A DNA stretch of 64,000 nt from Bacteroidota bacterium (GCA_947452555.1 CANGDH010000001.1:372001-436000); one strand, 5' to 3'. Positions 1-8,592 are shown, counted from the first letter of the stretch. Notes: a model not told the origin generated them from the letters alone. Numbers and translations: made by a program.

Positions 1-62
1 TCTGTACTGGTAGATTCTTCTCCAGTTAAATTCACTTCAATATCTTCTTCTCTGTTTCGCAT
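1..62 (-). CDS. 5' end of an unidentified gene (partial)
   Basis: Reading the minus strand from the ATG at 62 gives 20 open codons (MRNREEDIEVNLTGEESTST) that run off the window. The stretch is acidic and Glu/Thr/Ser-rich. It lies downstream of fbaA on the same strand, beyond a terminator-like hairpin. Too little is present to name a family, and a chance open frame is possible. Confidence 0.35.
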   Translation of the reverse strand, partial: MRNREEDIEVNLTGEESTST

Positions 63-119
63 AGCGTTACATTTAAGTGAGCAATCGTTTTAATCTCTAT
101 GAACTTATATAAATTAAAC

Positions 120-146
120 AGCCACCCATTTTTCAATGAGGCGGCT
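120..146 (-). terminator. Terminator-like hairpin after fbaA
   Basis: On the minus strand AGCCGCC and GGTGGCT pair over 7 bp (one G-T pair) around an A-rich loop, followed by GTTTAATTT. It sits 15 bp past the fbaA stop codon. The U-tract is weak, so it may be a leaky terminator. Confidence 0.5.
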
Positions 147-160
147 ATTTAAAATTTTGA

Positions 161-1228
161 TTAAGCGTTTTTGTTGATACAGTTTAAGTCTTCAAAAGAT
201 TGTTCTAATCTTTTAATAAATGACTCTTCTCCTTTTCTCAACCAAACTCTTGGATCGTAATATTTCTTATTCGGCTTTTCAGCTCCTTCAGGGTTTCCTA
301 ATTGAGTCTGTAAATAAGCTTCATTCTTTTTGTAGTATCCTAAAACACCTTCCCAGAAAGCCCATTGCAAATCGGTATCTAAGTTCATTTTGATTGCACC
401 ATATCCAATAGCTTCTCTAATTTGATTTTGAGGAGAACCAGAACCACCATGGAATACAAAGTATACTGGCTTAGGTGCAGTACCCATTGTTTTCTCAATA
501 TGTACTTGGCTATTGTGTAAGATCTCAGGCTTTAATTCAACATTTCCTGGACTGTATACACCGTGTACATTACCGAAAGCTGCTGCAACCGTAAATAGAT
601 TACCTACTTTACCTAATTCAGTATAAGCATAAGCAACGTGCTCAGGTTGTGTATATAACTTGTCGTTTTCAACACCACTGTTGTCAACTCCGTCTTCTTC
701 ACCACCTGTAACACCTAATTCAATTTCAATACCCATTCCCAATGGAGCCATACGTTTGAAAAATTCTACAGATGTTTGAATATTCTCTTCAATTGGTTCT
801 TCAGACAAATCCAACATATGTGAACTGAATAAAGGTTGACCATGTAATTTGTGATATTTTTCACTTTCGTCAATCAACGCACTAATCCATGGCAACCATT
901 TTTTAGAAGCGTGGTCTGTATGTAAAATAACAGGAACGCCATAAAATTTAGCTACTTGATGTACGTGTAAAGCACCTGCAATAGCACCTTGAATATTTGC
1001 TTGCAAATTATCATTTGGCATACCTTTTCCTGCGATAAATTGAGCACCACCATTTGAAAATTGAATTATAATAGGAGAGTTCACTTTTGCTGCTGTTTCA
1101 ATAGCTGCATTAATAGTATCTGTTCCAGTGGTATTCACTGCTGGAATTGCAAAATTGTTTGCTTTTGCATCGTTATACAAAGTTTCCAATTCTTTGCCGA
1201 ATAAAACACCTGCTCTGTACTTGCTCAT
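161..1228 (-). CDS. fbaA: Class II fructose-bisphosphate aldolase
   Basis: Zinc-dependent aldolase of glycolysis and gluconeogenesis; it splits fructose 1,6-bisphosphate into dihydroxyacetone phosphate and glyceraldehyde 3-phosphate in the cytoplasm. The 355-residue length matches the longer class II (FbaA-type) aldolases. The metal-site motif HTDHASKKW is visible near residue 103, EIELGVTGGEEDGVD near residue 170, and the glycine-rich phosphate-binding stretch FHGGSGS near residue 259. It is a single gene with its own upstream -7 boxes and a hairpin after the stop. The ATG at 1228 gives a normal N-terminus. The identification is secure. Confidence 0.95.
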   Translation of the reverse strand: MSKYRAGVLFGKELETLYNDAKANNFAIPAVNTTGTDTINAAIETAAKVNSPIIIQFSNGGAQFIAGKGMPNDNLQANIQGAIAGALHVHQVAKFYGVPVILHTDHASKKWLPWISALIDESEKYHKLHGQPLFSSHMLDLSEEPIEENIQTSVEFFKRMAPLGMGIEIELGVTGGEEDGVDNSGVENDKLYTQPEHVAYAYTELGKVGNLFTVAAAFGNVHGVYSPGNVELKPEILHNSQVHIEKTMGTAPKPVYFVFHGGSGSPQNQIREAIGYGAIKMNLDTDLQWAFWEGVLGYYKKNEAYLQTQLGNPEGAEKPNKKYYDPRVWLRKGEESFIKRLEQSFEDLNCINKNA

Positions 1229-1246
1229 AGTTTATTATTTGAGTGA

Positions 1247-1262
1247 CAAATATACAAATTTA
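1247..1262 (-). promoter_or_regulatory. Tandem -7 boxes upstream of fbaA
   Basis: The minus strand reads TAAATTTGTATATTTG, two abutting exact copies of the Bacteroidota -7 element TAnnTTTG (1262-1255 and 1254-1247), ending about 18 bp before the fbaA ATG. No TTG at a 17-23 bp spacing was identified, so which box is used is open. Confidence 0.55.
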
Positions 1263-1293
1263 GACCCAAACAGACGTTAGCCTGTTAAGGGGT

Positions 1294-2268
1294 TTACATA
1301 AAACCTTTACTTCTCATCCAGTCGTCATTATATACTTTTCCAATATATCTGCTTCCATGATCGTGGAATATACAAACTACAATATCGCTAGGCTTTAAAC
1401 GGTCTTTTAACTGCATTAATCCTTGAATACAAGCACCTGCACTATAACCACAAAAAAGTCCTTCTTGCTTTGCCAAACTTCTTGTCATAACCGCTCCATC
1501 TTTATCAGATACTTGCACAAAATGATCAATAACGGACATGTCATAATTAGCTGGAACAAAATCCTCACCGAATCCTTCTGCAACATAAGGTTGAACATAA
1601 TTCATATCCACTTCGCCAGTTTCAAAATAATGGGTCAATAAAGAACCAATTGGATCCACAGCCCAAATTTGAATTGCTGGGTTTTGTTCTTTTAAATATT
1701 TAGCAGTTCCAGTGATAGTTCCACCAGTTCCAGCAGTACATATTAAATGTGTGATTTTGCCTTGGGTTTGATTCCAAATTTCAGGACCTGTAGTCTCATA
1801 ATGCGCAAGACGATTTGCTAGGTTATCATATTGATTAAAGAAATAGGAGTTTGGGATGTCTACTGCTAATTTTCGAGCAACTGAATAATAACTTGCAGGG
1901 TCTTCAGGCGCCACATTGGTAGGACAAACAATAACTTCGGCACCTACTGCACGAAGGATATCCATTTTCTCTTTGCTCTGTTTGTCGGTAGTGGTAAAAA
2001 TACATTTGTAACCTTTTACAATAGCAGCTAATGCCAAACCCATGCCTGTGTTTCCACTAGTGCATTCAATGATGGTTCCGCCAGGTTTTAATTTACCATC
2101 TGCTTCTGCAACTTCTACCATTTTTAATGCCATTCTATCTTTAATGGAATTGCCTGGATTGAAGTAATCTACTTTAGCTAATATTGTTGCAGGTATATCG
2201 GATGTTATCTTATTAAGTCTTATAAGAGGAGTATTCCCAATAGTCTCTAAAATATTATTTAACCACAT
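1294..2268 (-). CDS. PLP-dependent cysteine synthase family protein
   Basis: Fold type II PLP enzyme of the cysteine synthase/cystathionine beta-synthase group, 324 residues. The PLP lysine lies in NPGNSIKDR near residue 43, the substrate loop TSGNTG near residue 70 and the phosphate-binding loop GTGGTITG near residue 180. It should replace O-acetylserine (or serine) beta-substituents to make cysteine or cystathionine. Without the C-terminal CBS domains of long cystathionine beta-synthases, O-acetylserine sulfhydrylase and short CBS cannot be told apart by eye. No other sulfur gene is nearby. No clear TAnnTTTG box was seen upstream. Confidence 0.88.
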   Translation of the reverse strand: MWLNNILETIGNTPLIRLNKITSDIPATILAKVDYFNPGNSIKDRMALKMVEVAEADGKLKPGGTIIECTSGNTGMGLALAAIVKGYKCIFTTTDKQSKEKMDILRAVGAEVIVCPTNVAPEDPASYYSVARKLAVDIPNSYFFNQYDNLANRLAHYETTGPEIWNQTQGKITHLICTAGTGGTITGTAKYLKEQNPAIQIWAVDPIGSLLTHYFETGEVDMNYVQPYVAEGFGEDFVPANYDMSVIDHFVQVSDKDGAVMTRSLAKQEGLFCGYSAGACIQGLMQLKDRLKPSDIVVCIFHDHGSRYIGKVYNDDWMRSKGFM

Positions 2269-2399
2269 AAGTTTACTTGTTAGTTACTTTGTGAAATTAA
2301 CTTAAAATTCTAGTATGCTAAGGAATGTTAGTAAAATACTGTAAAATGCAAATGGAAAAAGAAGAGGAAGATTGCTTTTTTGTAGAATTAATCGCAATT

Positions 2400-3341
2400 C
2401 TATAAGTTCTCAAAATTAGAAGTGATAATGTCGCAGAATTTAGTTTCTATCATTTTTTCTGCTAATAAGATCATGTTTCTGAATGCTTTTGCATTACTAA
2501 TACCATGACCAATAATTACTGGCTTATTTACTCCTAAAACTGGAGTGCCACCATAATTTTCAAAATGGAAACGTCCAAAGAAGGAATCGTTTCCTAAGTG
2601 CTGATGTGCAGCCGCTTCGTACATTGCTTCTGCAGTTTTAAGAATTACATTTCCAGTGAAACCATCACAAACAATTACGTCTGCTTTGTCATTGAAAAGA
2701 TCTCTTCCTTCTACATTGCCAATGAAGTTGATTGCTGTATTTTCTTTAAGTAAAGGGTAGGTAGCTTGCGCTAATAAATTTCCTTTTCCTTCTTCTTCCC
2801 CAACATTTAATAAACCTATAGTAGGTTGTTCAATGTTCAAGATATGTTTGGCGTATAAATTACCTAAAATGCCAAACTGATTTAATTGTTCAGGTTTACA
2901 ATCGGCGTTTAAACCAACGTCTACTAGTAAACCCGTCTTTCCGTTTAACTTAGGAAGTAAAGTGGCAATAGTTGGCCTCAACACACCTTTAATTGGTCTT
3001 ATACTAAACATAGCACCAACTAACATAGCACCAGTATTACCTGCACTTAAAAAAGCATCAATTTTTCCAGTAGCTAATAATCCAAATCCAATCGCAATAG
3101 ACGAGTTGGGTTTTTCTTTTAAAGCCTTGGTAGGATGTTCATGATAGCCAATTACTTCTGTTGCATGTACTACATGCAAAAATGGTGAAGAGATCCCATG
3201 TTGTTGAAATAATTCATTCAACTGGGTTTCTTCACCAATGCAGAATATGTTATTCTTAGAATTAGAAAGATATTGTTGTACACCTTTTACAGCTTCCAAT
3301 GGTGCAAAATCACCACCCATCATATCTATTCCGATATTCAT
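2400..3341 (-). CDS. plsX: Phosphate acyltransferase PlsX
   Basis: PlsX makes acyl-phosphate from acyl-ACP for phosphatidic acid synthesis. The 313-residue protein starts MNIGIDMMGGDFAPLEAVKG, the typical PlsX N-terminus, and carries LSAGNTGAMLVGA, LLVDVGLNADCKPEQL and ADVIVCDGFTGNVILKT. It follows rpmF by 12 bp on the same strand, in the common order DUF177-rpmF-plsX linking large-subunit ribosomal protein supply to phospholipid synthesis. The expected fabH is not present downstream, where the cysteine synthase gene follows. Transcription probably starts at the promoter upstream of the DUF177 gene. Confidence 0.96.
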   Translation of the reverse strand: MNIGIDMMGGDFAPLEAVKGVQQYLSNSKNNIFCIGEETQLNELFQQHGISSPFLHVVHATEVIGYHEHPTKALKEKPNSSIAIGFGLLATGKIDAFLSAGNTGAMLVGAMFSIRPIKGVLRPTIATLLPKLNGKTGLLVDVGLNADCKPEQLNQFGILGNLYAKHILNIEQPTIGLLNVGEEEGKGNLLAQATYPLLKENTAINFIGNVEGRDLFNDKADVIVCDGFTGNVILKTAEAMYEAAAHQHLGNDSFFGRFHFENYGGTPVLGVNKPVIIGHGISNAKAFRNMILLAEKMIETKFCDIITSNFENL

Positions 3342-3353
3342 TCTAAGATTGAA

Positions 3354-3548
3354 TTAGGCTTTTAAAGGCGCTTTTTCAGATACTAATTTTCCTTTGTAGA
3401 ACAATTTTCCTTCTTGTACATGAGCACGGTGACGTACGTGGATTTCTCCTGTTGTACCATCTTTGCTCAATGTAACTTCTTGTGCTACATAGTGAGTTCT
3501 TCTTTTTGCACTACGTTGTTGTGAGTGTCTGCGTTTAGGATTAGGCAT
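3354..3548 (-). CDS. rpmF: 50S ribosomal protein L32
   Basis: Small basic 64-residue protein with the L32 start MPNPKRRHSQQRSAKRRTHY and a C-terminal half containing HVRHRAHVQEGKLFYKGK. The zinc-binding Cys pairs of many L32 proteins are absent, so this is the Cys-free form. It lies between the DUF177 gene and plsX in one minus-strand operon. Start and length fit the family. Confidence 0.96.
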   Translation of the reverse strand: MPNPKRRHSQQRSAKRRTHYVAQEVTLSKDGTTGEIHVRHRAHVQEGKLFYKGKLVSEKAPLKA

Positions 3549-3594
3549 CTCTTATGTTTTAAGTTTTTTATTAATATTTATTATTCAACCTTTT

Positions 3595-4209
3595 TTAATC
3601 TTCTTCATCATCACTCGCTGTTCGCGAGTTCTCATCAGACGCATTCGCGTCTTCTTCTTCATCGTTATCAAATTCTTTGAACTGATCCAGGCCTTTCCAA
3701 ATATGCTTGTCATTTACTTCTAATGGAGCGCCTTTCAATTTTGAAAGTGCTTCCAATGATTTTTGGTCACAAGTAGATTCGCCTTTTTCATTTTCCTTAC
3801 AAACATGTTGTAAAGGGATACTCAGAATTATGAATTCATATATCCAAGAAGCGATTGATAAATGACTTTCATTGCGATCAATGTAGTAAATATCAGGATC
3901 TTCTTCCTGGCTATTCATTGTATCAGGATCATCAACAAGCTTAACAATTAGTTTAAACTCGTCCCATAATTGAACCGTTAAGGGATTACCACAACGATCA
4001 CAAATGGTTTCGATTGTTCCATCAACATCGAATTGTAACTGCAAAAAACCTTGATGCTTGTCCAAAACAAGTTTAATATTTGTATCACAGTTAGTAAATT
4101 CTTGAGCACCAAAGTCAACAAAGAACTTGTCCTCAATACGGTAATTGAACTCATGTAATCCATGGGTGAGACCCACGAATGGAATATCAAAAGTTCTATT
4201 TTGGCCCAT
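3595..4209 (-). CDS. DUF177 (YceD-like) protein
   Basis: 204-residue protein of the DUF177/YceD family, encoded next to rpmF in most bacteria and implicated in 23S rRNA or large-subunit assembly. The family signature is seen as GTIETICDRCGNPLTVQL, followed by a second Cys pair in QHVCKENEKGESTC, which together could bind one metal ion. The C-terminus is a strongly acidic tail (EFDNDEEEDANASDEN..DDEED). It is the first gene of the operon and has a clear promoter at 4230-4260. Confidence 0.88.
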   Translation of the reverse strand: MGQNRTFDIPFVGLTHGLHEFNYRIEDKFFVDFGAQEFTNCDTNIKLVLDKHQGFLQLQFDVDGTIETICDRCGNPLTVQLWDEFKLIVKLVDDPDTMNSQEEDPDIYYIDRNESHLSIASWIYEFIILSIPLQHVCKENEKGESTCDQKSLEALSKLKGAPLEVNDKHIWKGLDQFKEFDNDEEEDANASDENSRTASDDEED

Positions 4210-4229
4210 ATCCGTACTTTAAGGGACGG

Positions 4230-4260
4230 CAAAGTTACTAAAATCCAATGAAAAGACAAA
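4230..4260 (-). promoter_or_regulatory. Promoter of the DUF177-rpmF-plsX operon
   Basis: On the minus strand a -33 TTTG (4260-4257) is followed after 19 bp by TAACTTTG (4237-4230), a full match to the Bacteroidota promoter consensus. It runs into CCGTCCC, the same G/C-rich discriminator as at the rpmB promoter. The predicted start leaves a leader of about 15 bases before the ATG at 4209. Confidence 0.8.
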
Positions 4261-4293
4261 GTTTATCCTAATTTTAACGGTATAAATAATTTC

Positions 4294-5457
4294 ATGCAAA
4301 TTCGATCAAAAACAGGCATTTTATCTAGCGTCAAAACTTGTAGCTGGCTAGCTTGGGGTAGTATTGCCGTTTTTATTAATTTGATTCGGTTTTTCCCAGA
4401 TTGGATAAGTAAATTCTATACGCATATAATATTTCATAGTATGGGAATAGGACTACGAGCCATAAGTTCTTTAATACCTTTTGCAATTGGAGAATTACTT
4501 TATATAATAGTAGTTATATACTTGTTAATCAATATAATAAGATGGGTTAGCTCAATTAAAAAAATGAATGATTTTAATGAATTTTGGATGCCACTAATGT
4601 TAAACATTGTTTTTTGGCTACTTCAGGTTTATGTAGTTTTTCAGCTTATTTGGGGACTTAATTATCAGCAATCAAATCCAGCAAAACAATTCAATTTGAT
4701 AGTTGCTTCTAAGTATTCAGAGCAGGAAATGAACCAATTGTCCCTTGAACTTATAACAGAATTAAATAATACAAGATTATTATTAAGTGAAAGTGTAAAA
4801 GGGGAAAATGAGAAAGTTGATACTAAATTTTCAAAATTTAGTTTAAAATACATTTTTGAGAGGTCCATTATAGAATTTAAAAGTATCTCCAAGCAATACC
4901 CTTATTTAACGTATTCTATACCCGATCTAAAAGAAGCCCTATTCCCAAATTGGGGTGATAACTTGGGATATTTAGCATTTTATCAACCCATGACTGGGGA
5001 AGCGATAATTCGTTCGGATCTACCCATATTAGTTCAACCTTTTACAGTATGCCATGAGATTGCGCATCAATTAGGGTATGCATCTGAAACAGAGGCTAAT
5101 TTTATTGCTTATGTGGTAGCTTCTGAATCAAAAGACCCTTTATTTAAATATGCAATGCAGTTGCAACTATTCAGCTATAGTCAACAAGCTCAGTTAATTT
5201 TAATTGCAAAAACGGGCAATTTTGAAAAATGGAAACAAGTAGTTGCAAGAAATAAAGCTTTATTGTCTCCGATAGTATTAAAAGACAGGCAGTTTATTAA
5301 AGCATTCTTCGCAGAAAGGGAGTCAAAACGAGTTCCTGGATCAGAAAAAATCTATGATCAGTTTTTACGATGGAATAAACAAGCGAAAGGGATAGACAGT
5401 TATAATGATGTTTTATTATGGGCCCTAGCTTATAGAAAAACACCAAGCACAAAGTAG
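4294..5457 (+). CDS. DUF3810 family membrane protein with HExxH motif
   Basis: 387-residue protein with three predicted N-terminal membrane segments (roughly residues 15-35, 60-88 and 105-127), followed by a soluble domain. The motif HEIAHQLGY near residue 253, with a downstream ETEANF acidic stretch, is the zincin signature, so a membrane-anchored metalloprotease is likely. The family is mainly found in Bacteroidota and its substrate is unknown. It is transcribed divergently from the DUF177 operon and convergently with dcd, with 8 bp between the two stops. Confidence 0.82.
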   Translation: MQIRSKTGILSSVKTCSWLAWGSIAVFINLIRFFPDWISKFYTHIIFHSMGIGLRAISSLIPFAIGELLYIIVVIYLLINIIRWVSSIKKMNDFNEFWMPLMLNIVFWLLQVYVVFQLIWGLNYQQSNPAKQFNLIVASKYSEQEMNQLSLELITELNNTRLLLSESVKGENEKVDTKFSKFSLKYIFERSIIEFKSISKQYPYLTYSIPDLKEALFPNWGDNLGYLAFYQPMTGEAIIRSDLPILVQPFTVCHEIAHQLGYASETEANFIAYVVASESKDPLFKYAMQLQLFSYSQQAQLILIAKTGNFEKWKQVVARNKALLSPIVLKDRQFIKAFFAERESKRVPGSEKIYDQFLRWNKQAKGIDSYNDVLLWALAYRKTPSTK

Positions 5458-5465
5458 GAATTTCC

Positions 5466-6002
5466 CTAAAACTTATTCTTCCACATCATACTCTCAATAG
5501 GCTTATCTGGCTGACCACTATATTTTGCATTTGCTTTTTGGTTATAGCTAACTTCAATTTCACCTTCAACTGGGAAGTAGATTAATTGTCCAATTGGCAT
5601 GCCTTTATAAATACGTACTGGCTGTTTAACTGAAATTTCTAAGGTCCAGTTTCCACAAAATCCAACATCGCCTTTACCTGCAGTAGCATGAATGTCAATG
5701 CCTAAACGACCAGTGGAAGATTTTCCTTCTAAAAAAGGAACATGGGCATGCGTTTCGGTATATTCTAATGTTACCCCTAGATAAAATCCAGATGGCTCTA
5801 ACACAAACCCTTCTTCAGGAATCTCAAAATAAGTAATGGTATTATGAGCCTTAGCGTCTAAGATATTATTATCATAGGTCGCCAGCCATTTTCCTAGATG
5901 TACGTCGTAACTGTTACTACCTAGGTCTTTGCGATCATAAGGAGTAATTACAATAGTGCCTTTTTCAATTTCTTCCAATATTCTTTTGTCAGATAAAATC
6001 AT
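5466..6002 (-). CDS. dcd: dCTP deaminase
   Basis: Converts dCTP to dUTP for thymidylate synthesis. The 178-residue protein begins MILSDKRILEEIEKGTIVITPYD and contains the nucleotide-binding and catalytic block GKSSTGRLGIDIHATAGKGDVGF followed by NWTLEI, whose Glu is the expected catalytic residue. The end PIESMMWKNKF is typical of Bacteroidota Dcd. It is divergent from the phosphopantetheinyl transferase gene. Confidence 0.95.
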   Translation of the reverse strand: MILSDKRILEEIEKGTIVITPYDRKDLGSNSYDVHLGKWLATYDNNILDAKAHNTITYFEIPEEGFVLEPSGFYLGVTLEYTETHAHVPFLEGKSSTGRLGIDIHATAGKGDVGFCGNWTLEISVKQPVRIYKGMPIGQLIYFPVEGEIEVSYNQKANAKYSGQPDKPIESMMWKNKF

Positions 6003-6018
6003 CTTTGTGTATTTGTGT

Positions 6019-6026
6019 TAAATTTG
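6019..6026 (+). promoter_or_regulatory. -7 box before the phosphopantetheinyl transferase gene
   Basis: TAAATTTG, followed by AGGCTTC. It lies inside the reading frame extension offered by the ORF track (GTG at 6015), which argues that translation starts later, at the ATG at 6069. No well-spaced -33 TTG was found. Confidence 0.5.
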
Positions 6027-6068
6027 AGGCTTCAAACCGCGGTGCAATCTAACTCAAAGCTTTTTTCT

Positions 6069-6695
6069 ATGCCTTTCTTTTATCAACAAAATATTAACGA
6101 GACCAATCATTTTGCCATTTGGGCTATTCAAGAGCCCCTTTCTTATTTTGAGGAGGAGATGGAATTATTGGTTGATATTCAAAATCCTGAAAGGAAAATT
6201 CAACATTTAGCAGCAAGATGGCTTTTAAAAATGATGATGCCAGAAATGGAATTAGATAAGATAGAAATTGCGCCAAATGGGAAACCGTGGATTCCGGGTG
6301 GTGATTTTCATTTTTCATTATCTCATTGTAAAGGTTATGCTGCGGTTGCTGTTAGTGATACTGATCCAATTGGGATGGACATCGAGATCATTCATGAGCG
6401 AATTCTTAAAGTAGCACATAAATTTTTACATAAATCTGAAAAAGAATTAGTGGATAGCTTGACACCAGAAAAACAATTAAAGCAATTAGCATTTTATTGG
6501 GCTGCGAAAGAAGCGATGTACAAAATGTTTGAACAAAATGGAATAGATTTTTCTGAACATTTTATTATAGAAGGAATTGCAGAAGGAACAGTAGGGGTAG
6601 TTCCAGCATTAATAAGACACAAGGAAGTAGTGCTTAAAGTGCAATTGAATTATTATTTTGAGGCAGATTTTGTTTGCGTTACAAGTTTGAGATAA
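6069..6695 (+). CDS. 4'-phosphopantetheinyl transferase superfamily protein
   Basis: Transfers the phosphopantetheine arm of CoA to a carrier-protein serine. The Sfp/AcpT motifs are present: GMDIEIIHERI (Mg-binding Asp/Glu) and FYWAAKEAMYKM (WxxKEA). The ORF track starts at a GTG at 6015, but that codon is 12 bp from the divergent dcd start and upstream of a TAAATTTG box. The ATG at 6069 (MPFFYQQNINETNHF) is preferred and gives 208 residues, a normal Sfp-type length. No polyketide or NRPS genes are nearby, so it most likely serves fatty-acid ACP. Confidence 0.88.
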   Translation: MPFFYQQNINETNHFAIWAIQEPLSYFEEEMELLVDIQNPERKIQHLAARWLLKMMMPEMELDKIEIAPNGKPWIPGGDFHFSLSHCKGYAAVAVSDTDPIGMDIEIIHERILKVAHKFLHKSEKELVDSLTPEKQLKQLAFYWAAKEAMYKMFEQNGIDFSEHFIIEGIAEGTVGVVPALIRHKEVVLKVQLNYYFEADFVCVTSLR

Positions 6696-6729
6696 TTCGA
6701 TTCCATGAGTTAAGTTGTTAAAGTATATG

Positions 6730-6744
6730 ACCAATGTCATTGGT
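6730..6744. promoter_or_regulatory. Palindrome ACCAATGTCATTGGT
   Basis: A perfect 7+1+7 inverted repeat in the 139-bp gap before the release-factor-like gene. A weaker hairpin (TCTTTTATCAAAAGA) follows near 6782-6796. The dyad without a U-tract suits an operator better than a terminator. No cognate regulator is encoded nearby. Confidence 0.4.
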
Positions 6745-6834
6745 GAATGGTTTAAATTATTGTCTCTTTATATAGACGAATAGTCTTTTATCAAAAGATT
6801 ATAATTTATTTTAAAGAATTATAAAATATAAATC

Positions 6835-7263
6835 ATGCCAAACGATAATAAATACAAATACTTAGTTTTATTGTTAAGCTCTAAGAAAGTTACACTTTAC
6901 ATGTATGACAAAGTAAACTTTGAAAAAATCAAATTAAATAGTGCTGATTCATTAGAGGCGTATGAAAGAGATATGCCAGAAAAAGTGGGACAGTTTTCCG
7001 ATCCTTCCGAGCATAAAGAAATATTGGTAAATAAGTTTTTGCACCATATAGATCAAGCATTAGGTGCAGTTTTAAATGCACATCCAAAACTGCCATTATT
7101 TGTTTTAGGAACTAAAAAAACAACAGGGCATTTTAATCAATTAACAAAGCATGCTAAAGCAGTTACTGAGTATATTGACGGAAATTACAATGAGAGTAGT
7201 TTATTTGAACTAAAAGAGTTGTTAGCGCCACATTTACGTGCGTTAGATTTTGTAAAGGAATAA
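6835..7263 (+). CDS. Small protein resembling the central domain of baeRF release-factor homologs
   Basis: 142-residue protein with no signal peptide or membrane segment. The start KYLVLLLSSKKVTLYMYD, the helix SEHKEILVNKFLHHIDQALGAVL, then LPLFVLGTKKTTGHFNQLTKHAKAVTEYIDGN follow the order expected for the central domain of the bacterial archaeo-eukaryotic release factor (baeRF) families. Those are normally about 350 residues with flanking N- and C-terminal domains, both missing here. The match is from remembered family patterns and needs a profile search. Two inverted repeats lie upstream. A role in translation or ribosome rescue is only inference; a hypothetical protein is the cautious call. 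Confidence 0.6.
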   Translation: MPNDNKYKYLVLLLSSKKVTLYMYDKVNFEKIKLNSADSLEAYERDMPEKVGQFSDPSEHKEILVNKFLHHIDQALGAVLNAHPKLPLFVLGTKKTTGHFNQLTKHAKAVTEYIDGNYNESSLFELKELLAPHLRALDFVKE

Positions 7264-7297
7264 TTATAATTCTGGTTTAACTATTTATTATTATAAT

Positions 7298-8500
7298 TTA
7301 TTCTTCTAAACTCAACAATTCGTCTTCGTCAAGAAAGTCTAGATGAATCGTATCTGAACCTGCTATGCCTTCAATTGAGCCTTTGATATGCATTGCATTA
7401 AGTAATACTTTTTCTAATTGCTTCTCGCGTGACTTCCAAAGTTTTTCCATTGCATCCCTTTCTTTTTGGATACTATGACGCATTTGTCTAAAACCTTCAC
7501 CAATGGCTTTCCATTGTTCGCCAAACTCATTGCCAGTTAAATAGTCGTAAAGCAAAGTCATTTTGTCGCCTTTGTTAACTTGACTTTTTTTAGTCTCGTA
7601 TATTTTTAATATAGCATTTCTAAGTAGGAGGGCAACGCTTTTGACTTCTTGAAAGGAACAAATATATACGCCGTCTTTTTCACCAAAACGATCCATGTCT
7701 TTTGGAAAAGTTTGCGTTACTATAATTGCGATGTCTGCACCTTGACTTCGCATGTCTGCTTTTAATTTTTCAATCCACTCTGCAGCAAAAGCAGTGGTTC
7801 TCTTGCTTTCATAAATAATTTTACCTGCTTCTTGTCCTAGACTGGTCCTAACTGTTTGAATACAATCTGCACCTCTAACACCTTTACCCACTTCTGAAAT
7901 ATGGTCAAAAGGAAAATTTGATTTTAATAATTCCTCTAGTAATAACTCCTGTACTTCGCCTTGCATTTGCATACTCCCTTGCTCGGCTTTGCGGCGCATC
8001 TCTTCCGCCAACTTTCTTTGATCCTCTATTTGCTTTTCTAATTCCTTAACTTTTAGAGAATGTTCTCGGTCTTTTAGGGATACTCTTTCAGCTTCTTCTT
8101 TTTGAATTTGAATCTTAAGCGTTTCTCTTTCAGTATTTAACTTTCTTTGTAATTCTAATTCTAATTCAGCTTCTTTGTCTTGAATGGCTTGAACCTTTTT
8201 CAAAAATTCCAATTCGTTTTGTCTAAATTCATTCACTTGCTTGGACATATTGCTTTCATTCTCTTGCATAATCTTAATCTTATGCTCATATTCCGATGCT
8301 AAATTTTTCTTTAGTTGTTCGCCTAGTTCTGTTTGAATTTTAATTTTCTGTGCTTCCAGTAATAGGCCGGTTTCTTCTTCTTTCTTTTTTTGCCAATCGG
8401 TCATTTTACCACGTAATTCTTTTTCAACCTCTTCTCTGATAGCATCAGTAGGTTCAAAACTATGTTGACATTTAGGACAAGAAACGGTATAGTTAGACAT
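7298..8500 (-). CDS. DUF2130 protein: zinc-finger-like N-terminus, coiled coil, nuclease-like core
   Basis: 400-residue cytoplasmic protein. Residues 1-15 carry a CPKCQHSF half zinc-ribbon, about 25-190 is a long charged coiled coil rich in Glu, Lys and Gln, and about 190-330 is the DUF2130 core with GADCIQTV, KIIYESKRT and GADIAIIVTQ. The Asp followed by ExK is the layout of PD-(D/E)xK nucleases, so a DNA-cleaving or DNA-binding activity is possible. The family occurs widely and its function is not established. It is convergent with the release-factor-like gene and lies downstream of tRNA-Leu on the same strand. Confidence 0.82.
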   Translation of the reverse strand: MSNYTVSCPKCQHSFEPTDAIREEVEKELRGKMTDWQKKKEEETGLLLEAQKIKIQTELGEQLKKNLASEYEHKIKIMQENESNMSKQVNEFRQNELEFLKKVQAIQDKEAELELELQRKLNTERETLKIQIQKEEAERVSLKDREHSLKVKELEKQIEDQRKLAEEMRRKAEQGSMQMQGEVQELLLEELLKSNFPFDHISEVGKGVRGADCIQTVRTSLGQEAGKIIYESKRTTAFAAEWIEKLKADMRSQGADIAIIVTQTFPKDMDRFGEKDGVYICSFQEVKSVALLLRNAILKIYETKKSQVNKGDKMTLLYDYLTGNEFGEQWKAIGEGFRQMRHSIQKERDAMEKLWKSREKQLEKVLLNAMHIKGSIEGIAGSDTIHLDFLDEDELLSLEE

Positions 8501-8592
8501 ATGATATGGTATATTTAAACATTGGTTTTATTGTTTAATAAATAATTTTGGGAAATTATATCTATTAAAAATAAAATTTTTTTAAAAAATTG

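Noticed and set aside
1423-1641. Plus-strand ORF inside the cysteine synthase gene, and many similar track entries (for example 2962, 22145, 31000, 46309, 50649)
   Set aside because: They lie antisense or out of frame within well-identified genes, have no recognisable motifs and show low-complexity translations; treated as shadows.
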